A DNA stretch of 56,607 nucleotides from Micrococcales bacterium (GCA_947489135.1 CANLCU010000002.1:1-56607); one strand, 5' to 3'. Counted from the stretch's first letter, positions 9,989 through 20,331 are shown. Program-made: numbers and translations. Notes: generated from the sequence alone by a model not told the origin.

Positions 9989-11193
9989 CGAACTAGGCTC
10001 ACCACAGTTTCAAAGTGATGGGTGTGTGGGAAGAGATCAAAGGCCTTGATGCTGGCAATCTTGTAGCCACCTGCAGTTAGCGGAGCAAGATCTCTAGCAA
10101 CAGCAATCGGGTCACAGGCAACATAAATCAGGTGATCTGGCGAGAGAGTAAGCAATCTCTCAATCACATGCTTTCCAGCACCTGATCTTGGTGGGTCAAT
10201 AATGACTGTGCTGTTTGGCTTTAGTTTCCCGTGTGAAGCTAACTCGTCCAGGAATCGCTCTACTGGAGTTGCAACAGATTTGGCCCCCTTGATGTCAATC
10301 AGGTTTCTTCTAGCATCTTCAGCTGCACTCTTGCTTGCTTCAACAGTTGTGATTTGTAGGTCTAATCCAAAAGCTGCTGCTAGTGCACCGCTGAATAAAC
10401 CAACACCACCGTAGAGGTCGTAGTTCTGAGCATTCTTATCAAAGTTCTCAGCTTTAGCTAGAAGAACAATCTCTTTAGCAAGAACATTTGCTGCTTCTTT
10501 ATGAACCTGCCAGAAAGCACCTGCAGACAATCTAAATGTTCTACCGCCAGCACGCTCTAAGAACTTTTCTTCACCTTTTAGTTTCTTATCTACGGTGTAT
10601 TGAATCTGACCTGTACTCGATGCTGCAATCTCAATCTTTTTGACATCTTGCCAATTCTTTAGATGCAAACCTAGTTCTTGAATCTCAGGGACAGCAAGAG
10701 GTAGAGTCTTTACTCGAACTACCTCATGGCTACGTTCTCTATAAGGACCAACATCGCCATCTTCATTAACATGAAGCTGGATACGGGTTCGATATCCCAA
10801 ACCATTGTTCTCATCATCACCAGGTGCGGCTAGGACTGGAACTCGCATTTCAATTCCAGCAAATCTCTGCAGTGCTTCAGATAAAACATCTGCTTTCAAT
10901 TCACGTTGACGAGAAAGTTTGATGTGTCCGAACTCTGCTCCACCAGCTTGTTCGACATTTTTCCAAAAGTGCTTTACTCGATCAGGAGAGGCAACAAGAA
11001 TCTCTTTTGGTTCAGCTCTACAGAAAGAGCCGCCCTTATCTTCATAAACTCTGGCTTTGACCTTTTCCCCAGGCAGTACGTGAGATACAAAAACAACCCT
11101 GCCTTCGTGTCTTGCAACGAAGATGCCGCCATGGGCGACCTTCTCGATATCTAGTTCGAGTACCTGGTCAAGCCAATTAGTTGTTTTATTCAC
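9985..11193 (-). CDS. TRAM-domain class I SAM-dependent RNA methyltransferase (RumA/TrmA-like)
   Basis: N-terminal TRAM (VAHGGIFVARHEGRVVFVSHVLPGEKVKARV), LYGGVGLFSGALA, IIDPPRSGAGKHVIERLL, YVACDPIAVARDL; GTG start proposed at 11193. Confidence 0.92.
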   Translation of the reverse strand: MNKTTNWLDQVLELDIEKVAHGGIFVARHEGRVVFVSHVLPGEKVKARVYEDKGGSFCRAEPKEILVASPDRVKHFWKNVEQAGGAEFGHIKLSRQRELKADVLSEALQRFAGIEMRVPVLAAPGDDENNGLGYRTRIQLHVNEDGDVGPYRERSHEVVRVKTLPLAVPEIQELGLHLKNWQDVKKIEIAASSTGQIQYTVDKKLKGEEKFLERAGGRTFRLSAGAFWQVHKEAANVLAKEIVLLAKAENFDKNAQNYDLYGGVGLFSGALAAAFGLDLQITTVEASKSAAEDARRNLIDIKGAKSVATPVERFLDELASHGKLKPNSTVIIDPPRSGAGKHVIERLLTLSPDHLIYVACDPIAVARDLAPLTAGGYKIASIKAFDLFPHTHHFETVVSLVR

Positions 11194-11232
11194 TACACAA
11201 GTGTTCCACACCTGCTTCGGTAGTCTGGTCTT

Positions 11233-11868
11233 GTGACCAAACTTGTCTTAGCTTCCACATCCCCTGCCCGCCTTCGACTTCTTCGAGATGGCGGCATTGA
11301 ACCGGTGACCATCTCCCCTGGTGTTGATGAAGACCTAGTCACACAGAATGCTATTGATGCTGGAGAGATCTCAAATACCCAAGACTTGGTCTTACTTTTG
11401 GCTAGAGCTAAAGCAGAAGCAGTCCTCAATCACCCAGATGCTCAAGGTGCTCTAATCATTGGCTGTGACAGTTCTCTAGATCTAGATGGTGAATCTCTGG
11501 GTAAACCTCATGAACCAGAGGTCGCTATTGAGCGCTGGAAGTCCATGAGAGGTCGCTCAGGCAGGCTATACACAGGCCACTGGCTTATAGATAACCGAGA
11601 TAATTCAGCTAACCCACCAGCTGTTGGGCAGGCTACCAACACCACAGTTCACTTCGCTGACCTCTCAGATTCCGAGATTTTGGCCTATGTGGGGACCGGA
11701 GAACCCCTGAAAGTAGCAGGAGCATTCACTATTGATGGCCTTGGAGGGGCCTTTATTAGGGCTATTGAGGGTGATTCTCATACCGTTGTTGGCCTTAGTT
11801 TGCCTACCCTCAGGGACCTTTGCATCAAGCTTGGGGTAGATTACCCAAGCCTTTGGAGCTCTAAATAG
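11233..11868 (+). CDS. maf: Maf-family nucleotide pyrophosphatase
   Basis: LVLASTSPARLRLLRDGGI, IIGCDSSLDLDGESLGKP, GAFTIDGLGGAFIRAIEGDSHTVVGLSL. Confidence 0.95.
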   Translation: MTKLVLASTSPARLRLLRDGGIEPVTISPGVDEDLVTQNAIDAGEISNTQDLVLLLARAKAEAVLNHPDAQGALIIGCDSSLDLDGESLGKPHEPEVAIERWKSMRGRSGRLYTGHWLIDNRDNSANPPAVGQATNTTVHFADLSDSEILAYVGTGEPLKVAGAFTIDGLGGAFIRAIEGDSHTVVGLSLPTLRDLCIKLGVDYPSLWSSK

Positions 11869-11874
11869 GTAGGC

Positions 11875-13656
11875 TTGAGTCTTATGACTGCCTCAAAATC
11901 AGCCAAGATAACCAAGGTCCTCGTTGCTAACCGCGGTGAGATTGCCGTCCGCATCATTCGAGCAGCTAAAGATGCCGGAATCGCGACAGTTGCAATCTAT
12001 GCCGACCAAGACCGAGACGCTATGCATAGCCGCATGGCCGATGAGTCCTATGCCCTAAATGGTCTAACCAGTGCTGACACCTACCTTGTAATCGACAAGA
12101 TTCTTTCAATCGCTAAGCGATCAGGTGCTAACGCCATCCACCCTGGATATGGATTCCTTGCCGAGAACGCAAGCTTTGCTCAGGCAGTAATTGATGCAGG
12201 CATCATTTGGATTGGACCATCTCCTAAGGCAATCGATCAACTAGGTGACAAGGTTTCTGCTCGTCACGTAGCCGAAAAAGTTGGAGCACCACTAGCTCCT
12301 GGAACACTAAACCCTGTAACAGGTGCTGAAGAAGTTCTAGAGTTCGTAGCAAAGCACGGACTACCGATTGCTATTAAAGCTGCCTACGGTGGCGGTGGTC
12401 GTGGAATCAAAGTTGTTTACGAGAAAAAGGAAGTAGCAGAAGCTTTCGAATCGGCAACTCGTGAAGCAGTTGCTGCATTCGGTAGAGGCGAATGCTTCGT
12501 TGAAAAGTATTTGGAGAAACCTCGTCACGTTGAGACTCAGTGTCTAGCAGATGCCTACGGAAACGTAGTTGTTGTTTCAACTAGAGACTGTTCACTTCAG
12601 AGAAGACACCAGAAACTTGTTGAAGAAGCTCCAGCTCCTTTCCTAACTGATGATCAGGTCAAGAGACTTTACGAATCTTCAAAAGCAATCTTGAAAGAAG
12701 TTGGTTACCAAGGGGCAGGAACTTGTGAGTTCCTAGTAGCTCAAGATGGAACCATTTCATTCCTAGAAGTAAATACTCGTCTTCAGGTTGAGCACCCAGT
12801 ATCTGAAGAAGTAACAGGTCTTGACCTAGTTCGCGAACAGTTCAGAATTGCTGAAGGCGGCAAGCTTGAATACGGTGACCCAGTTGTAACAGGTCACTCA
12901 TTTGAATTCAGAATCAACGGTGAAGATGCTGGTAGAAACTTTATGCCAGCACCTGGTTCTATCCACACCTTCAAAGCTCCTGGTGGACCTGGTGTTCGTA
13001 TCGACACCGGTGTTGAAGCAGGGTCTGAAATCAGTGGTTCATTCGACTCAATGATTGCCAAGCTAATCGTGACCGGTTCGACCCGTGAAGAAGCTCTAGA
13101 GAGATCAAGAAGAGCTCTAGCTGAACTTCACATTGAAGGAATGCCAACGGTTATTCCTTTCCACAGAAAGATTGTGAACGACCCAGCCTTTATTGGTTCA
13201 AAGGGTAAGTTCGGTATCTACACAAGATGGATTGAAACCGAATGGAACAACGACATTGAACCATGGTCGGGTGTTGCTCAATCAGGATCACAAGCTCCAG
13301 CTAGAAACAGTGTTGTTGTTGAAATTGATGGCAAGAGAATAGAAGTAAGCCTTCCTAAACAACTATTCCTAAATGGTGGCTCAAAGCCAGCAGCTCACGC
13401 TCCTAAGCGCAAGGCACACACAGACGTTCAAGTTGATTCAGGTAAGCACCTAACCGCTCAGATGCAAGCAACAGTAGTAAAGATTGCTGTAGCTGAAGGT
13501 GACAAGGTTGCAGCCGGTCAACAACTCCTAGTACTTGAAGCCATGAAAATGGAATCACCTCAAAACGCTGCCAAAGACGCTGTGATCAAGAAGATTCACG
13601 TAGCAGTTGGAGCAACAGTTCCTGCTGGAACTATGCTCATAGAATTCGAAGAATAA
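11875..13656 (+). CDS. acetyl/propionyl-CoA carboxylase alpha subunit (biotin carboxylase + BCCP)
   Basis: [53 protein letters not shown]-terminal biotinylation motif LEAMKMES. Confidence 0.97.
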   Translation: MSLMTASKSAKITKVLVANRGEIAVRIIRAAKDAGIATVAIYADQDRDAMHSRMADESYALNGLTSADTYLVIDKILSIAKRSGANAIHPGYGFLAENASFAQAVIDAGIIWIGPSPKAIDQLGDKVSARHVAEKVGAPLAPGTLNPVTGAEEVLEFVAKHGLPIAIKAAYGGGGRGIKVVYEKKEVAEAFESATREAVAAFGRGECFVEKYLEKPRHVETQCLADAYGNVVVVSTRDCSLQRRHQKLVEEAPAPFLTDDQVKRLYESSKAILKEVGYQGAGTCEFLVAQDGTISFLEVNTRLQVEHPVSEEVTGLDLVREQFRIAEGGKLEYGDPVVTGHSFEFRINGEDAGRNFMPAPGSIHTFKAPGGPGVRIDTGVEAGSEISGSFDSMIAKLIVTGSTREEALERSRRALAELHIEGMPTVIPFHRKIVNDPAFIGSKGKFGIYTRWIETEWNNDIEPWSGVAQSGSQAPARNSVVVEIDGKRIEVSLPKQLFLNGGSKPAAHAPKRKAHTDVQVDSGKHLTAQMQATVVKIAVAEGDKVAAGQQLLVLEAMKMESPQNAAKDAVIKKIHVAVGATVPAGTMLIEFEE

Positions 13657-13731
13657 CCTTCGTAAAAAGCCGACACTTCTATTTTGAATATTGTCACGCA
13701 TGAAAAATAGCCAAGGTGTTTAGATAGTTAC

Positions 13732-14238
13732 ATGAAACTCAGACCTCTGACATTGGCAGATGAAGCCCAGGCTCTGCAAGCACATTCAGAACTTGCTGCT
13801 GATAATTTTGAATTTCTTCTTGGTTACACGCAGGGTATGGCGTGGCCTGAATATCTTGAGATTCTCGACAATCAATTTACTGGAACGAATTTGCCTGAAG
13901 GGCGAGTCCCTGCAACATTTCTGATTGCTGAGATTGATGGCGAACTCGTTGGCAGAACTTCTATTCGTCATGAGCTAAACGACTTCCTGTTTAGGGTCGT
14001 TGGCCACATCGGATATGGAGTAAGGCCGAGTTTTCGCCGACAGGGATACGCAACCGAAATCATGAAGCAGTCACTCACCTATATAAATCAACTAGGAATT
14101 ACAGACGTTCTAGTCACCTGCCGTGATGACAACGTGGGTTCAATCCAAGTCATCCAGTCGCACGGTGGAGTTTTAGAAAACAAAGTTGAATATGAAGGTG
14201 CATTATGGCGAAGGTATTGGATTAAGAAGGTCTCATAA
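13732..14238 (+). CDS. GNAT-family N-acetyltransferase
   Basis: GHIGYGVRPSFRRQGYATEIMKQSL acetyl-CoA binding motif. Confidence 0.9.
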   Translation: MKLRPLTLADEAQALQAHSELAADNFEFLLGYTQGMAWPEYLEILDNQFTGTNLPEGRVPATFLIAEIDGELVGRTSIRHELNDFLFRVVGHIGYGVRPSFRRQGYATEIMKQSLTYINQLGITDVLVTCRDDNVGSIQVIQSHGGVLENKVEYEGALWRRYWIKKVS

Positions 14239-14373
14239 AGACGGCCCTTGCTTCAAGCCCTAATTAGCGATAGAGAACCTGCGACTGCGCCAATAAGGAC
14301 GAGATAGTGCCTTATTTGCTGCAGATTACTCCTCGCCTAATCGTGTGGAAGATATGAAGATTAGACTTGCCGT

Positions 14374-15195
14374 ATGAGCAATCCATTAGATGATCCAAAG
14401 GCGGATCCTTTCCAAATAGCCCAACAAGCAGCCCAAGTTATAGCTGAGAAGTCGGGTATAGCCCAACACGATATAGCTCTTACCCTCGGTTCAGGCTGGG
14501 CAAAAGCTGCTGACCTTATTGGCGAGACTGTTTCAACCATTGATGCTTCTGAGATTCCTGGCTTCACAAGATCTGAAGTTGTTGGGCATGTCTCAACTAT
14601 TCGCTCAATCCTTTTGCCATCAGGTAAGCACGCTCTAGTTCTTGGAGCTAGAACTCACTACTACGAAGGTCACGGCGTTAGAAGAGTTGTTCATGGAGTT
14701 AGAACTGCAGCTGCTGCTGGAGTGAAGACGATGATCTTGACTAATGGTGCTGGTGGTATCAAGACTTCTTGGAAGCCTGGCACACCAGTACTCATCAGTG
14801 ACCACATTAACTTCACTTCAGCTAGCCCTATTGAAGGAGCTAACTTTGTTGACCTAACAGATCTCTATTCGCTTCGTCTAAGAGATATTGCTAGAACAGT
14901 TGATGCATCTTTAGATGAAGGTGTCTACATGCAGTTCCGTGGCCCTCACTATGAAACTCCTGCTGAAGTTCAAATGGCTAAAGCAATGGGAGCACACATC
15001 GTAGGTATGTCTACTGCTCTTGAAGCTATTGCCGCACGTCAATCAGGTCTAGAAGTTCTAGGACTATCACTTTCAACTAACTTGGCCGCTGGTATTAGCG
15101 ATAGCCCACTTAGCCACAAAGAAGTTCTAGAAGCAGGTAAAGAGGCAGAGCCTCGCATCAGTGCTCTCCTAGCTTCGATTGTTGCCAAGCTCTAA
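14374..15195 (+). CDS. purine-nucleoside phosphorylase
   Basis: LTLGSGWAKAADLIG, GARTHYYEGHGVRRVVHGVRTAAAAGVKTMILTNGAGGI, YMQFRGPHYETPAEVQMAKAMGAHIVGMSTALEAIAAR. Confidence 0.95.
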   Translation: MSNPLDDPKADPFQIAQQAAQVIAEKSGIAQHDIALTLGSGWAKAADLIGETVSTIDASEIPGFTRSEVVGHVSTIRSILLPSGKHALVLGARTHYYEGHGVRRVVHGVRTAAAAGVKTMILTNGAGGIKTSWKPGTPVLISDHINFTSASPIEGANFVDLTDLYSLRLRDIARTVDASLDEGVYMQFRGPHYETPAEVQMAKAMGAHIVGMSTALEAIAARQSGLEVLGLSLSTNLAAGISDSPLSHKEVLEAGKEAEPRISALLASIVAKL

Positions 15196-15197
15196 AC

Positions 15198-16823
15198 ATG
15201 TCTCTGCAAGAACTAAAGGAACAAGCACTAGCTTGGCTTAGCCAAGATCCTGATCCTGAAACAAGAGCTGAATTACAAGAACTCATCGACAACGCTGATG
15301 AAGCAGGGCTCACAAGTAGATTCCACACTCGTCTAGAGTTCGGTACCGCAGGTCTTCGAGGAGAACTTGGAGCTGGTCCTAACAGAATGAACAGAGTTCT
15401 AGTTGCTCAAACAGCAGCAGGACTAGGAAACTATTTACTCAAGCAAAACTCAAAGGCAAGTGTTGTCATTGGTTTTGATGGCAGAGTCAACAGTGATGTG
15501 TTTGCCAAAGACTCAGCTGAAGTTCTATCGGGCATGGGCATTGAAGTATTACTTCTAGATGAGATGGGGCCAACTCCTCTAGTTTCTTTTGCTACCAGGT
15601 TCTTGAACATGAGCGCTGGAATCATGGTTACCGCATCCCATAACCCTCCAAGAGATAACGGCTACAAGGTTTACCTTGGTGGAGATTTCAACGGTTCACA
15701 GATCATCTCTCCAGTTGATAACCAGATTGCCGATGAAATTAACAAGGTAGCTCGAACCCAAACTTTTGATTCCTTAGCTAAATCAACAGAATACAAATTG
15801 ATTGGTAAAGAGATTCGAGCAGAGTATCTAAAGAGTGCTCTTATCGCAGGTGGTAAATCTGATGGCACTGAGTTGAAGATTGTCTACACGCCTATGCACG
15901 GTGTTGGTTGGTCCGCTGTTGAACCGTTGTTTGCAGCATCTGGCTCTGAGGCTCTAATTCCAGTTCCTGAGCAAGTAAAACCAGATGGTAATTTCCCAAC
16001 TGTTGCCTTTCCTAACCCTGAGGAAAAAGGTGCCCTTGATTTAGCAATGGCTTTGGCTTTAAGCAAAGAAGCCGATCTGATAATTGCTAATGACCCAGAT
16101 GCTGACAGAGTTGCTCTTGCTCTGCCAACAAGTAATGGCTGGCAAAGACTAACTGGAGACCAGGTTGGTCTCATCCTTGCCGATGAGATTGCAAGCAAGG
16201 CTAAGAGTGGAACTCTTGCCTGCAGCATTGTTTCCAGCTCTGTTCTGGCTAAAGTTGCTGACCACTATGGTCTGGATTTCAAAGCAACCTTGACAGGGTT
16301 TAAGTGGATCTCGAAGATTCCTAATCTGATTTTCGGATATGAAGAAGCTCTTGGCTACTGCATTGACCCAGATCACGTTGCTGACAAAGACGGTGTTAGT
16401 GCAGCTCTACTACTTGCCAACATCGCTAGAAGAGAAAAGGCTGCTGGTAGAACTCTTTGGGATCTACTAGATGACCTTGGGGCACGCTATGGGTTCTATG
16501 CAACTGGACAGATATCTATCCGAGTCAGTGACCTAAGCATCATCGGTAAAGCTATGCAAAGTATCAGAACTACTCCCCCTAAAGAGCTTGCTGGACTAGC
16601 CGCCTCATTTACTGACATGAGTATTGGAAGCAAGGACCTTATGCCTACCGATGGTTTGAGATTTGATTTAGCCGATGGCAGAAGAGTGATCATTAGACCT
16701 AGCGGAACAGAGCCTAAGTTGAAGTGTTATCTAGAGGCTGTTTCAGATTCGAAGGCTGGAGCTAGAGAGCTTCTAGATTCTCTAGAGCAGAGCTGCAGAA
16801 AGCTTCTGGCGGATTTCAGTTAG
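15198..16823 (+). CDS. phosphomannomutase / phosphoglucomutase family protein
   Basis: LEFGTAGLRGELGAGPNRMN, MVTASHNPPRDNGYKVY, ANDPDADRVALA, IIRPSGTEPKLKCYLE. Confidence 0.95.
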   Translation: MSLQELKEQALAWLSQDPDPETRAELQELIDNADEAGLTSRFHTRLEFGTAGLRGELGAGPNRMNRVLVAQTAAGLGNYLLKQNSKASVVIGFDGRVNSDVFAKDSAEVLSGMGIEVLLLDEMGPTPLVSFATRFLNMSAGIMVTASHNPPRDNGYKVYLGGDFNGSQIISPVDNQIADEINKVARTQTFDSLAKSTEYKLIGKEIRAEYLKSALIAGGKSDGTELKIVYTPMHGVGWSAVEPLFAASGSEALIPVPEQVKPDGNFPTVAFPNPEEKGALDLAMALALSKEADLIIANDPDADRVALALPTSNGWQRLTGDQVGLILADEIASKAKSGTLACSIVSSSVLAKVADHYGLDFKATLTGFKWISKIPNLIFGYEEALGYCIDPDHVADKDGVSAALLLANIARREKAAGRTLWDLLDDLGARYGFYATGQISIRVSDLSIIGKAMQSIRTTPPKELAGLAASFTDMSIGSKDLMPTDGLRFDLADGRRVIIRPSGTEPKLKCYLEAVSDSKAGARELLDSLEQSCRKLLADFS

Positions 16824-17054
16824 ATCGAAGACGTGCTCAATTGAGACTATCTTCCCTGGCATTCCTTCAAGTAAGACAACTAGTTCAGGGGTTGTCAGAA
16901 TAATGTCTGCCCCTTCACCATCGCGTTTAGCTTTGGTGATATCTGCAGCAACTACTTCAGCTTGAATTCCCATTGCTTCAAGAACCTTCTCGGCATTCAT
17001 TTTTAGAAGCACTGACGTACCAATGCCCATCCCACAAACCGAAAGTATCTTCAC
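16782..17054 (-). CDS. PTS EIIB component (ascorbate/galactitol-type)
   Basis: ILSVCGMGIGTSVLLKMNAEK phosphocysteine loop; ~90 aa; adjacent EIIA. Confidence 0.88.
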   Translation of the reverse strand: MKILSVCGMGIGTSVLLKMNAEKVLEAMGIQAEVVAADITKAKRDGEGADIILTTPELVVLLEGMPGKIVSIEHVFDLTEIRQKLSAALL

Positions 17055-17063
17055 GTTCCCAGT

Positions 17064-17510
17064 TTAGATAAGGTAGGAACGAACTTGGCTCTCATTCGTA
17101 GCCTTGAGTAAGAAATTCACTGTATCTTCACTCATTAGCAATTCACTGAGTGCTGCCATTAGATCGATATGGCTATCGTGATCAACTGCTGCTAATCCAA
17201 TAACAAGTGAAACAGGGTCATTAGCTATGCTGCCAAATACAACAGGAGTTGAAAGTGTGACTAGAGATAAACCTGTTGCTAATACAGCTTCAGAGGGTCT
17301 GCCATGAGCTAGAGCAATACCAGGAGCGATAACCATGTATGGGCCAAGCTCTTCGAATGCTTGAATCATTTCGTTCGTGTATGCAGAGGTAGTTCTACTA
17401 CTTTCAACTAGACCTAAGCCAGCAAGTTCAAAGGTCTCTTTCCAGCTAACGCAACTTTGCTGTAGCTTTATTGAACCTTGACCTAAGGCTTGCTCCAAGA
17501 CCGAACTCAT
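17064..17510 (-). CDS. PTS EIIA component (Fru/Mtl/ascorbate-type)
   Basis: GPYMVIAPGIALAHGRPSEAV with phospho-His motif; adjacent EIIB. Confidence 0.88.
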   Translation of the reverse strand: MSSVLEQALGQGSIKLQQSCVSWKETFELAGLGLVESSRTTSAYTNEMIQAFEELGPYMVIAPGIALAHGRPSEAVLATGLSLVTLSTPVVFGSIANDPVSLVIGLAAVDHDSHIDLMAALSELLMSEDTVNFLLKATNESQVRSYLI

Positions 17511-17512
17511 TG

Positions 17513-18601
17513 TTACTGAGCAGCCTCAAATGCATCTGAGATGCGCTCAATAATCTCAGCTCTAACATCCATGTCCATAAACCCTGCGTTAGCAGCATTA
17601 AGCATGAACAACTCAATGTCATCCAGGTCATAACCAAATGTTTCAGTTAGAAGTTCTAGCTCGCGAGTAAGAGTGGTTCCACTCATTAAACGGTTATCTG
17701 TGTTCACAGTTACGTTGAAACCTAGACCATACAGAATGTCGAATGGGTGATCGCTCATCTGTGGCTGGTCAATATCAGGAAGTGCTCCCGTTTGTAGGTT
17801 TGATGAAGGGCTAAGTTCAAGAGCAATTCCTCGCTCCAGTACCCAAGCAGCAATATCTCCAAGAGCCTTCTGGTTCTCATCTTCAGCATCCACAAAGATG
17901 TCTTCAATGATGCGAACACCGTGACCTAGTCTCAAAGTTCTGCCATCAACTAGAGCATCCTTGATTGAGTCTCTACCATCACCTTCACCAGCGTGAAGGG
18001 TTACAGGCATCAACTGCTCGTTCAACCACTTGAATGCACTCGCGTGACGAGATGGGCTAAATCCTGCTTCAGGACCTGCATAGTCAAAACCAACAACACC
18101 GCGGTCTCTGTAGGCAACAGCAAGTTCAGCAATCTTCTGAGCATTGTCTGCTTGTCTCATAGCTGTTACCAGTTGACCAGTGACTAGGTAGCCACCGTTA
18201 GCAGCTACTTCTGCTCTACCCTGGCTTAGTCCTTCTTCGACATACTCAACAACTTCTTCAAGGGTTAGACCCTTTTCAAGGTGCTGCTCAGGTGCATAGC
18301 GAACTTCACCGTAGATAACTCCATCAGCAGCAAGATCTAGAGCGAACTCACGAGCAACTCTAATGAGTCCTTCTTTAGTCTGCATAACAGCACAGGTGTG
18401 TTCGAATGTCTCAAGGTATCTAGGTAATGATCCTGAATCACAAGAGTCCAGGAACCAGTCACGAAGATCTCTTGCATTATCTGCAGGAAGTTCGTGGCCA
18501 ATCTCTTTAGCCAAATCAATGATTGTTTGTGGGCGAAGACCACCATCTAGGTGATCGTGCAGTGAAACTTTTGGTAGAGCCTGGATATTTAGTTTAGACA
18601 T
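17513..18601 (-). CDS. add: adenosine deaminase
   Basis: LPKVSLHDHLDGGLRP, TLHAGEGDG, RLGHGVRI, LSPSSNLQTG, TVNTDNRLMSGTTLTRE. Confidence 0.95.
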   Translation of the reverse strand: MSKLNIQALPKVSLHDHLDGGLRPQTIIDLAKEIGHELPADNARDLRDWFLDSCDSGSLPRYLETFEHTCAVMQTKEGLIRVAREFALDLAADGVIYGEVRYAPEQHLEKGLTLEEVVEYVEEGLSQGRAEVAANGGYLVTGQLVTAMRQADNAQKIAELAVAYRDRGVVGFDYAGPEAGFSPSRHASAFKWLNEQLMPVTLHAGEGDGRDSIKDALVDGRTLRLGHGVRIIEDIFVDAEDENQKALGDIAAWVLERGIALELSPSSNLQTGALPDIDQPQMSDHPFDILYGLGFNVTVNTDNRLMSGTTLTRELELLTETFGYDLDDIELFMLNAANAGFMDMDVRAEIIERISDAFEAAQ

Positions 18602-18614
18602 TCTTCATTTCTCT

Positions 18615-19904
18615 TTATGCGTTGATACGGTCAAGGATAAGCGGTGTGAAACTAGTTGAGAGTTCACTCTCAATCTTGATTCCACCAGATAGAGCTTCAA
18701 CTGCTCTATCAAAACGTTCTGCTTCATCTGTGTAAAGGGTCATAAGCGGAGCACCCTTTTCAATCTTCTCTCCACGCTTAGCGTGAAGAATGATTCCTGC
18801 TCCGAACTGAACTGGATCTTCTTTGCGAGCACGACCTGCTCCTAAACGCCAAGAGGCAGTACCAACTGCAAGAGCATCTAGTTCGTTCACAAACCCTGAG
18901 CTTTCAGCCAAGATAGTTTGCTCATGCTTAGCAACCTGAAGTTTTGCTGTTGGGTCTCCGTGCTGTGCCTTAATCATTTCGTTCCACTTGTCCATGGCAC
19001 GACCATCATTCAAAGCAGCAGCAACATCAACATCGGTCTTACCTGAAAGACGTAGCATCTCTCTGGCTAGTTCAACAGTGATATCGATAAGGTCTTGAGA
19101 TCCGCCACCAGAAAGAACTTCAACTGCCTCATCCACCTCTAAGGCGTTACCGACTTTACGGCCCAATGGTGTGGACATGTCTGTAAGAAGTGCACTTGTC
19201 TTTACACCAGCATCTGCACCTAGTTGAGTAAGTACTTGAGCTAGTTCCTGAGCTCTTTCAAGTGTCTTCATGAAAGCACCTGAACCAACCTTTACATCAA
19301 GAACTAGAGCTGAGGTTCCTTCAGCAATCTTCTTACTCATGATGGAGCTAGCAATAAGTGGAATAGCTTCAACAGTTCCAGTTACATCTCTAAGTGCATA
19401 AAGCTTCTTATCAGCTGGAGCAAGACCTGCTCCAGCAGCACAAATAACAGCATTAACCTTTTCTAGCTGATCGTGCATCTGCTGATTAGTTATAGATGCC
19501 TGCCAGCCTGGAATAGCCTCTAGTTTGTCTAGGGTTCCACCGGTGTGACCAAGACCACGACCGCTTAGTTGAGGGACAGCAACACCGAAGACTGCTACCA
19601 ATGGAGCAAGCATCAAAGTGATCTTGTCGCCAACACCACCGGTCGAGTGCTTATCGGCAGTTGGAATAGTAAGGGAACTGAAATCTAGTCTTTCACCAGA
19701 GGCAATCATGGCGAGAGTGAGATCTCTGATCTCTCTTCTGTTCATGCCATTTAGCAAAATGGCCATAGCCATTGCAGACATCTGCTCGTCAGCCACAACA
19801 CCTGATGTGTAGTTAGCTACCAGCCAGTTGATCTGCTCGGTAGATAGCTCTTGTTTCTCTCGCTTAGCAACAATTAGTTCAACGGCGGAAAATTCTTTAG
19901 ACAA
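18615..19904 (-). CDS. deoA: thymidine (pyrimidine-nucleoside) phosphorylase
   Basis: DKHSTGGVGDKITLMLAPLVA, SGRGLGHTGGTLDKLE, DVKVGSGAFMKT. Confidence 0.97.
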   Translation of the reverse strand: MSKEFSAVELIVAKREKQELSTEQINWLVANYTSGVVADEQMSAMAMAILLNGMNRREIRDLTLAMIASGERLDFSSLTIPTADKHSTGGVGDKITLMLAPLVAVFGVAVPQLSGRGLGHTGGTLDKLEAIPGWQASITNQQMHDQLEKVNAVICAAGAGLAPADKKLYALRDVTGTVEAIPLIASSIMSKKIAEGTSALVLDVKVGSGAFMKTLERAQELAQVLTQLGADAGVKTSALLTDMSTPLGRKVGNALEVDEAVEVLSGGGSQDLIDITVELAREMLRLSGKTDVDVAAALNDGRAMDKWNEMIKAQHGDPTAKLQVAKHEQTILAESSGFVNELDALAVGTASWRLGAGRARKEDPVQFGAGIILHAKRGEKIEKGAPLMTLYTDEAERFDRAVEALSGGIKIESELSTSFTPLILDRINA

Positions 19905-19911
19905 TTAATTC

Positions 19912-20331
19912 CTAGTTTCTTTCATCAGCGCCGAAACCTTCGGCTAAATCACGAGGACCAAAAGCATCAGGGAGAACCTGATCGATTGTTTTGATACCTG
20001 AAACAGTCTGCAGAAGCATTCCCTCAGTTGAGTGTTCAAACAACAGCTGACGGCATCTACCGCAGGGCATCAGAATGTTCTCTGCTCCATCAACACAGTA
20101 GAAAGCAACAAGCTTTCCACCACCGGTCATACTCAGGTTGCTAACCAAACCACACTCAGCACATAGTCCAACACCGTAGCTAGCGTTTTCAATGTTGCAG
20201 CCTGAAACAATTCGACCATCATCAACAAGAGCTGCTGCTCCAACTGGGTAGTGGCTATAAGGAGCGTAAGCCTTCTTCATTGCAGCTATCGCTGCATCCT
20301 TCAACTCGTTCCAGTTGATCTCTTGGCTCAT
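19912..20331 (-). CDS. cdd: cytidine deaminase
   Basis: AYAPYSHYPVGAA, GCNIENASYGVGLCAE, MPCGRCRQLLFE. Confidence 0.97.
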   Translation of the reverse strand: MSQEINWNELKDAAIAAMKKAYAPYSHYPVGAAALVDDGRIVSGCNIENASYGVGLCAECGLVSNLSMTGGGKLVAFYCVDGAENILMPCGRCRQLLFEHSTEGMLLQTVSGIKTIDQVLPDAFGPRDLAEGFGADERN

